Assembly: GCF_035046485.1 (NCBI RefSeq)
Contig: NC_085137.1
Location: 45,687,155 to 45,751,154, forward strand
DNA length: 64,000 nucleotides
Origin: Aedes albopictus
Taxonomy: Eukaryota; Arthropoda; Insecta; Diptera; Culicidae
Reading direction: 5' to 3'
A program made the translations under genes and the position numbers. Every line of letters starts with the position of its first letter. Positions within the stretch are counted from its first letter, which is position 1. Positions 56,437 to 64,000 of the stretch are shown piece by piece. The notes under the pieces were generated by a model. It was not told where the DNA came from. It did not search any database and worked only from the letters and a program-made list of their open reading frames with translations.

Positions 56437-57530
56437 GACAATTAAACGTTCCATAATAAATACAAAATTTCCCATAAATAATTCGAAAAGTCCCAGTGGA
56501 GAAACAGGGGTGTAATCAGTAATAAATTACAAAAGTTCCATAAACAAATAAAAAAATGCATAAATAAATCAAAAGTTTCCATAAATAATTGATTTTCCAG
56601 CAATTAAAAAAGTCAAAAATGCAATGAATAAATCAACTGTTGCAATAAAAAAAGCCATTTTTCCCACCAAATTACTTCGAATTTTCCATAAATAAATCCG
56701 ATTGTTCCATAATAAATTAGAAAATTTACAATAAAAAATATCGAAAAAGCAATAAAAAATTCAAAAAATGCAATAAAAAATAACTAAATTACCCATGAAA
56801 AACAAATGCAGGAAAGTATGAGGCAGTGAAATGCTGAATCGCACTTATATGACTGTAACGACTGAAGTAATGATGCCTAAGTATGATTGCAATTTACCGA
56901 GCAATCGCTTGCTGTCCGAACTCGCTATCGCTCGTCGGACCTAAAAAAGGGATAACATCTATGTTTGCATTATACCGGGCAAATTCTTGGATCTGTGGTT
57001 TGCCTAGAACCGAAACGATGCAGTTGCGGTGCATCGGATATCGGAAACTTCGGCGGCCTTCTGCCGCCTCAGTTCCTCAATCCTCTATGCGGCTTCGCCG
57101 CATTGTCTATGAATTTTTTTTTTGGCTCAAATTGCATTTACGTTTATTGCTCGTTTTTTGACATTTATTGATAATTTATTTTTCCATTTATTGCACTTTT
57201 TAAATTATTTATTGCTTTTTGGATATTTTTTTATTGTGAATTTTCTAATTTATTATGGAAAAATCGGATTTATTTATGGAAAATTCGAAATTACTTGGTG
57301 GGAAAAATGGCTTTTTTTATTGCAACAGTTGATTTATTCATTGCATTTTTGACTTTTTTAATTGCTCAAAAATCAATTATTTATGGAAACTTTTGATTTA
57401 TTTATGCATTTTTTTATTTGTTTATGGAACTTTTGTAATTTATTACTGCTTACACCCCTGTTTCTTCACTGGCACTTTTGGAATTATTTATGAAGAATGA
57501 TCACTTTCTTATGAGTCGTTTATATTTTAG
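56437..57530. mobile_element. Foldback element inside the satellite
   Basis: The left arm (56437 to about 56800: ccataaataattcgaaaagt, gaaacaggggtgtaatc, caaataaaaaaatgcataaa) and the right arm (about 57140-57500) are complements and consist largely of ccataaataaat-type words. The centre (56810-57130) is GC-richer with tight hairpins (ggcggccttctgccgcc, gcggcttcgccgc). No coding. Confidence 0.75.
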
Positions 57531-58800
57531 CCTTCCTCCAGGGATTTCTCCAGAAAACCCTCTAGGAATTTCTGCCACAATTTCTCCAGAGAATCCTAAA
57601 AGAATGTCTGGAACTCTTCCAAAATTTTTGCGAGGAATCTCTACAGGAATCTGTAGAGGATTAGATTCCTCCTCCAGGATTTTTTCCAGGATTTTTTTTC
57701 AGGAATTCCTTCAGGGGTTCAATAATGCATTTCTTCAGAAATACCCCCAGATATTCCTTTGGAATCTCCTTGAGGGGTTCCTTCAGACATTTCTTTAGAA
57801 ATTCCTCCAATATGCAACTAGTGAATTCTTTCAGGAATTCCTCCACGGATTCCTGCAGAAAATCCTAAAAGAATTTCTCCCAAAACTCTTCCAGGAATAC
57901 CTCCAGGGAACCCTCCAGGAATTTCTTTAGATTTTTTTTCAGAAATTTCTTCAGGAGCTTTTCCAGGGATTCATTACTGAATTTCTTCAGAAATTCCTCA
58001 GAAACTTCTTCAAGAAATTCCTTCAGGAATTCCTTCAGAAATTCCTCGAGGAGTTCTTTCAGACATTTCTCCAGGAAGCCTCATATATTTCTCCAGAAAT
58101 TCCTCAAATAAATCCTCCAGGAATTCCTCCAGTAAATACTCCTAAAATTCCTCCAGAGATCCCTACCGACATTTTTCTAGGAAAAATCCTGAATGTCTGT
58201 CTGTCAGAATTCCCCCAATATTTCCTCCACGGTTGCCACCGTAACATGCTAAAGGAATTTCTCACAGAATTCTTCCAGGTATTCCTCAGGAATTTTCTCC
58301 AAGGATTCTTCCATGGATTCCTCCAGGAAATTCTCAAACAATTTCATCAGGAATTCCTCCAGGATCCATCCATGAGTTTTTTCAGAAATTTCACAAAAAA
58401 TCCTCCAGAAATTCCACCAGGAATTCTTTCAGAAATTTGTCGGAGAAGAACTCCTGAAATTCCTCCAGCAACTCCTCTAGGAATTTCTGCCTGAGTTCCC
58501 CAAGAATGTCTCCCGGAACCCTTCCAAGAATTTCTCGAAGAATTCCACAAGAAATTTGTCCAGGAAATCCTCCACGGATTCCTTCAGGAATTTCTTCATG
58601 ATTTTTTTCCAGCAATTTATCCAAGAATTCCTGCAGGAATTCATTCATATTTATTTTTCTCCAGAAATTCCTCAAAAAAATCCTCCAGGTATTCCTTCAG
58701 AATTTGCTCGAGTAGTTCCTTCAGACATCCATCCAGAAATTTCTTCGAGATGCCTCCAGGGATTTATCCCCAAAATTGATCCATGAACTCCACCAGAAAA
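57531..58800. repeat. GGAATTCC quasi-satellite
   Basis: Same array type as 48842-52045, resumed after the foldback element. It ends at aaaa, the target of the LTR composite. Confidence 0.85.
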
Positions 58801-60510
58801 TGTAAGGGTAGGCTTTCAGCCCTTACCCGCTGTTACCCGGCAGGGCGGCCTAAAGCAGGGTACCTCCACTAAATTAAGGATTTCGGATGAAATGAAATGT
58901 GTAAATATAAATAATTTTTCAATTTTCAATAAACTCTCTATTAACTACTCAAACCTGCGTTTTGCCCCTTTCTCCCCTTTGGCACTTTGGCTTCGGTCGA
59001 CTCGTTGGGGCCCTTGCTGCAGTGGTGGTGGTGGTCGCTGTTGCTCCCGCACGGACTATGCGGAGCTTCTTCCTTCTTCTTCTTTTTCTTCTTTCTTCTT
59101 CTACTTCTTCTTCTTGGGTACTAACAGGCTACCGAAGCAGCCGTCCTTAACTATTAGCTAGGGGGAAGAGCGGGCTCCTTTGTCGGATTCCCCCTAGTGA
59201 CGGTGGTGTATAAACACCGGACCGGTCTACTCCGCGTAGTGGTCCCGATAGTTACCGCAGTAAACTATCGTAGGCAGTACGCCCCTTTGTACTGACCTAC
59301 CTTCGTTCTCCTTGGCGATTAGCTACGGTCGTGAGACTGGCTCCTTCGGCTGAACGACCGTAGCGAGAACGGTGGGTTTTTGGGATCTTTGACGAGACCG
59401 CCGGGAAGCGAATAGCTCCTTTACACTGAGCTCCCCACGATGGCGGCGATCCAAACCCTTTTCACAGCACTTTCACTGCACTAATTATGTTCCCGAACCA
59501 CGGGCCGGCACTAAGTTTCGCGGAATTGGCTAGAAGGTTGTTCCTAGCCACGTCGGGAGTGAACACAACCAAACAGTGATTCCCCGAAACTTAGTGCCGG
59601 CCCGTGGTTCGGGAACATAATTAGTGCAGTGAAAGTGCTGTGAAAAGGGTTTGGATCGCCGCCATCGTGGGGAGCTCAGTGTAAAGGAGCTATTCGCTTC
59701 CCGGCGGTCTCGTCAAAGATCCCAAAAACCCACCGTTCTCGCTACGGTCGTTCAGCCGAAGGAGCCAGTCTCACGACCGTAGCTAATCGCCAAGGAGAAC
59801 GAAGGTAGGTCAGTACAAAGGGGCGTACTGCCTACGATAGTTTACTGCGGTAACTATCGGGACCACTACGCGGAGTAGACCGGTCCGGTGTTTATACACC
59901 ACCGTCACTAGGGGGAATCCGACAAAGGAGCCCGCTCTTCCCCCTAGCTAATAGTTAAGGACGGCTGCTTCGGTAGCCTGTTAGTGCCCAAGAAGAAGAA
60001 GTAGAAGAAGAAAGAAGAAAAAGAAGAAGAAGGAAGAAGCTCCGCATAGTCCGTGCGGGAGCAACAGCGACCACCACCACCACTGCAGCAAGGGCCCCAA
60101 CGAGTCGACCGAAGCCAAAGTGCCAAAGGGGAGAAAGGGGCAAATCGCAGGTTTGAGTAGTTAATAGAGAGTTTATTGAAAATTGAAAAATTATTTATAT
60201 TTACACATTTCATTTCATCCGAAATCCTTAATTTAGTGGAGGTACCCTGCTTTAGGCCGCCCTGCCGGGTAACAGCGGGTAAGGGCTGAAAGCCTACCCT
60301 TACAATTGGCGCCCAACGTGGGGCCCGAAGCCAAAGTGCCAAAGGGGAGAAAGGGGCAAAACGCAGGTTTGAGTAGTTAATAGAGAGTTTATTGAAAATT
60401 GAAAAATTACACATTTCATTTCATCCGAAATCCTTAATTTAGTGGAGGTACCCTGCTTTAGGCCGCCCTGCCGGGTAACAGCGGGTAAGGGCTGAAAGCC
60501 TACCCTTACA
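58801..60510. mobile_element. Inverted-LTR retrotransposon composite, 1,710 bp
   Basis: Two 720-bp arms (58801-59520 and 59585-60304) are inverted copies around a 64-bp spacer. I saw only about two differences between them. The right arm ends ccctaccctta ca and is followed by a primer-binding-site-like sequence (60307-60324). A third partial copy (60330-60510) follows, repeating the last 193 bases of the arm minus about 12. The whole unit starts tgtaaggg, ends cccttaca and is flanked by aaaa on both sides. The arms hold AATAAA (58930, plus; its mirror on the right). No gag or pol is present. Confidence 0.8.
60307..60324 (+). other. Primer binding site, lysine-tRNA type
   Basis: tggcgcccaacgtggggc lies two bases after the arm end and matches what I remember as the 18-base complement of a lysine tRNA 3' end. 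It identifies the arm end cttaca as an LTR 3' end, and the sequence after it as former internal DNA. Confidence 0.7.
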
Positions 60511-63125
60511 AAAATTCTAAAGTAATTTCACCCGAAACTTCCAGGAATTCCTCCAGGAGTTCCTCGAATGATTCTGCGAGAAATTCCACCAGGGAATCCT
60601 CTAGGAATTTCTCCAGGATTTTTTCCTGAAATTTCTTCAGGAATTCCTCCAGGGATGCAATAATGAATGTCTTCAGAAATTTCTCCAGATATTCCTTCAG
60701 AAATTCCTCGAGAAGTTCCTTTGGACATTCCTCCATTAATTTTCCAGGAAGCCTCATATATTTCAACAGATATTCCTCAAATAATTCCTCTGGTAAATAC
60801 TCCAATATTTCCTCCAGATATTCCTCCTGAAATTTTCTTTTAGGAATGACTGTCAGAATTCCTACAATATTTCTTCTAGGGATTTCTCTAAGAATTGATC
60901 CTCGATCCTGATCATTTATCCAGAAAATCCTAGATGAAATTTAACGGAACTCTTCCAGGAATTCCTCCTAGAATTCCTCGAAAAATTCCCCCATGAATTC
61001 CTCCGACGATTCATCCATGAATTTCTCCAGAAATTCCGCAAAAATTCCTCCGGGAATTCTATCAAAAATTTCTTAAGGAAGAGCGCCAGAAATTCTACCA
61101 GTAACTCCTCCAGGGATTCCTCAAAAAAATCCTTAGGAATTTTCACCAAAACTACAGGGATTTCTCCTTGCATTCCTCAAAGAGGTCCTCCAGAACTTTT
61201 TCTTGGAGTTTCTCAAGGAGTTCCTGCAGGGATTCGTTAAAAAATTTCTTCAGAAATTCTCTAAAAACATCCTGTAGAAATTCCTCCAGAAATCCTTCAG
61301 GAATTCCTCGAGGAGTTCCTTCAAAAATTTCTCCATGAAGCCTCATATATTTCTCCAAAATTTCCCCAAATAATTCCTAAAGGAATTCTTCCAGTAAATA
61401 CTCCAGAAATTTCATCAGAATTACCTCCAGGAATTCCTCCAGAATAACCCCCAGGAGTTCCTCCAGAGATTCCTCATGAAATTTCTTCTAGAGAAAATCC
61501 TCCAGGAATGTCTGCCAGAATTTCTGCAAGAAATTTCTCCTGGGACAACTATAAAAATTTCTTTATTAATTGCTCCAGAAAATCATCTAAAAATTCTTCA
61601 TGGATTCCTCCAAGAATTCCTATAGGTATTCCTACAAGAATTTATCCATGAATTTCTCCAGAAAAAAAAACTTCTCCTGGAACTGTTCCAGGAATTCCTC
61701 GAAAAATTTCTTCAGGTATTCCTCCATGGATTTCGCCAGGAATTTCTCCAGTAATTTCATCAGGAATTCCTCCAGGGATTCTTCAATGAATTTCTTCAGA
61801 TATTCCTCAAAAATCCCTCTAGGAATTCTTTTGCTCGAGGAGTTCGTTGAATCCTTCCAAGAAGCCGCAAATATTTTTCCAGAAATTTTTCAAAGAATTC
61901 CTTCAGGAAATCCTCCAGAAATTCTTCCTACATTTTTTAGGAATTTCTCCAGAAAACCCTCTAGGGATTCTTGCAGAAGTTTCTCTAGTAATTCTCCAGG
62001 GATTTATTCTTGAATTCCTTTACGGATTCCTTAAGGAATTCCTCCTAGGATTACAGCAGGGATCTCTCCAGGAATTTTCCAAAGCTTTCTCTAGGATTTC
62101 CTCTATGAATGTCTCCAGGGATTCAGCCAAGTACTCCTCCTGAAAATCCTCCAGAAATTCTTCCAATAATTCTTGAAAGAATGCCTCCAAGAATTTTTTC
62201 ATGGATTTTTCCAAAAATTCCTTCAGGAATGCCTCCACTGATTCCTCCAGAAATTGCTTCACAAATTCCTCCAGAGATTTCTCCAGTAATTTCTGTAAGG
62301 ATTCGTCATTGAATTCCTCGAGTAATTCTTCCACAAATTCATGCAGGAATTTTTCCAAAAAATCCTTCATGAATTCCTCCAGCAATTCATTCTGGAATTC
62401 CCCCATGAATTATTTCATGGATTCCTTCATGGATTCCTTCTGTTACCCCTCCAGTGTTTCATCCTGTAATTCCTTCACGGATTCCTTCAGGAATTCCTCC
62501 AGGGATTACATCAGGGATTCCTCCAGGAATTTCTCATAGCATCCTCCAGGACGTCTTAGAAACTCCTCCAAATGTCTCTTCAGAAATTTCCTCAGGGATT
62601 CCTGCAGAAATTCCTCCGGACATTCTTCCAAAAGTGCCTCCAGGAATTCTTACAAGGAAAACTCCAGGCATTATTCCAAGGATTCCTTCAAGAATGCCTT
62701 CAGAGATTGCTCCAGAAATTCTTCCAGAAATTCCTCCAGGGTTTCTTCCAGGAATGCCTCCAGAGTCTTTTCTAGGAAATCCTCCAGGGGTTCGTCAATG
62801 AGCCCCTGCTGGAACTCTTCAAGAAATTTGTCCAGGAGTTTTTCGAAATATTTCTCCACAAATTCCTCTATGAATTCTTTCACGAATTCCTCTACGGATT
62901 CCTCCAGGAATTTCTTTAGTAGCTCCTCCTGCAAATTCTACAGAAATTTCTTGACTCCTCTTCCAGTTTTTGAGAGCTTCTCTCAAGATTTTTTTCAAGT
63001 ACTTCTTTGGTAATCCCTTCAGGGATTCCTCCAGAAAGTCCTTCAAGGATTCCCCCTGAAATTTCTCCAGGGATTTCTCCTAGAATGCCTCCTCGGATTA
63101 CTCCAGATATTTCTCGAGCTGGTAA
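60511..63125. repeat. GGAATTCC quasi-satellite, last array
   Basis: About 2.6 kb of caggaattcctccagggatt-type units. Frames on both strands give EFLEEFLE and PPGIPPEI strings only. Confidence 0.85.
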
Positions 63126-63280
63126 AGTGATTCTCAAAATGATCCACGGAATGCTATTTTGGTGCGCGAATCACCAAATGGTATATAAAATTCAATTGTG
63201 GATGATACAATGAACACCAAGAAGGTGTATAGAATTTTAAAAAGATGTGTGATGTGAGTATGGTTCATTATATACACTCC
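63126..63280. other. Spacer
   Basis: No feature. Confidence 0.4.
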
Positions 63281-64000
63281 CGTTCTAAAGTTTGGGGTCA
63301 CCCCCTCAAAAACATGTCATTTTTTTAGGCCCATATCTCCGCCAATTTGCGTCCGATTTCAAAACCCTAGGTTTCATTCAAAAGATAATAAGTCAAAGAA
63401 ACTTTGAACATGATTTAAAAGTAACTTTTTCAAAAAATTTTGTATGTAAACTTAACCCAAAGTTGCCAAATTTTCTAAAAAATGAATATAAACTTACGGC
63501 AGTGTCGCTGGAAATTGGGTCGACCAAATTTTAAGATGAGAGCGGTAATATGACCCATTTTCTATTAGCTTTGAACTGCTTTTTACAGAACTTAGCTAAA
63601 AAATCTAGAAAAAAAGTTATTAAGTAAATTAATCCTTGATGTCATCGGCCAAAAGTTTGGGGTCACCCCTCAATATGATGTATCGGCCAAAAGTTTGGGG
63701 TCACTTTCGTAAAACATGGAAAAGTGATTTGGTGATATCTTCGTCATCTATAGTTCAATTTTAATTATTTTTGGCTCATTTCAAAGATAACACTAGTTTA
63801 CAAAATAAAACGAAAATCGTGAACTTCTGTCAATGACCAAAATTTTTGAAGCATAATTTAGCGCTGATTTCGAAACCGTGGTTCAAAAAATTTAAAGTAG
63901 AACAGTTTTTAAGCTTTAGCTAAATATCGAGTTTTACAACTTTTTAAAATATGGAATTTAATAAAATTCAAATATCTTGCGTTTTGTTCAACCAATTTTA
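63281..64000. repeat. Dispersed repeat with agtttggggtcac words, cut by the window end
   Basis: aagtttggggtcac occurs at 63290, 63652 and 63691. The last 100 bases are an inverted relative of 40366-40470. The element continues past the window. Probably a DNA-element end. Confidence 0.6.

Noticed and set aside
59944..60414. 156-codon minus frame in the LTR composite
   Set aside because: It contains the same segment twice because it crosses the LTR arm and the third partial LTR. The left arm gives the same peptide on the other strand, so it is LTR sequence, not a gene.

Overview
The window reads as nuclear DNA of a culicine mosquito, most likely Aedes. The evidence is the repeat content: tRNA-derived SINEs with a shared tail, a degenerate SINE of the type I remember as Feilai, mosquito-style LINE fragments, a Helitron ending in CTAG, hAT and TA-type MITEs, and palindromic foldback elements. 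There is no bacterial gene organisation and no recognisable conserved housekeeping gene. Nearly all open frames are products of low-complexity repeats or short chance frames. It looks like a large intergenic or intronic stretch built by repeated nested insertion.

Layout. 1-6.5 kb: AT-rich sequence, a purine-rich quasi-repeat, one perfect MITE (1844-2040) and inverted repeats. 6.5-12 kb: a SINE, degenerate satellite and two large terminal-inverted-repeat (TIR) elements with smaller palindromes inside. 12.3-15.2 kb: an element carrying a 151-bp tandem array. 16.1-18.5 kb: a minus-strand LINE with endonuclease and decayed reverse transcriptase (RT). 18.6-19.65 kb: satellite. 19.65-23.0 kb: the 3' end of a second LINE, split by a 2.48-kb insertion that itself holds ORF1 of a third LINE. 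24.5-26.4 kb: GC-richer, apparently single-copy sequence with core-promoter-like and 5'UTR-like features. 28.8-30.7 kb: a hAT-like element inside degenerate satellite. 34.3-35.6 kb: a SINE split by a hAT-like element with a perfect 8-bp target duplication. 36.6-38.5 kb: single-copy sequence with a candidate secreted-protein reading frame. 39-40 kb: an RT fragment and a short hAT MITE. 41.5-45.6 kb: an almost intact DNA transposon with roughly 600-bp TIRs and a two-exon transposase. 46.7 kb: a Helitron. 48-63.1 kb: several kilobases of a GGAATTCC-type quasi-satellite, interrupted by MITEs, a foldback element, a giant palindrome and an inverted-LTR composite. 63.3 kb to the end: part of another repeat.

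The most informative structures are the transposon at 41.5-45.6 kb, the inverted-LTR composite at 58.8-60.5 kb, and the LINE whose reading frame can be followed exactly across an insertion at 19.77-22.24 kb. Candidate host genes are weak. They are a 40-residue secreted-type peptide (54366-54488, minus), a 128-residue frame with a signal-peptide-like start (38006-38392, minus) and a possible first coding exon ending at a good splice donor (47446-47540, plus). All coordinates and repeat relationships were read by eye. No database search or alignment was run, so family names are provisional.
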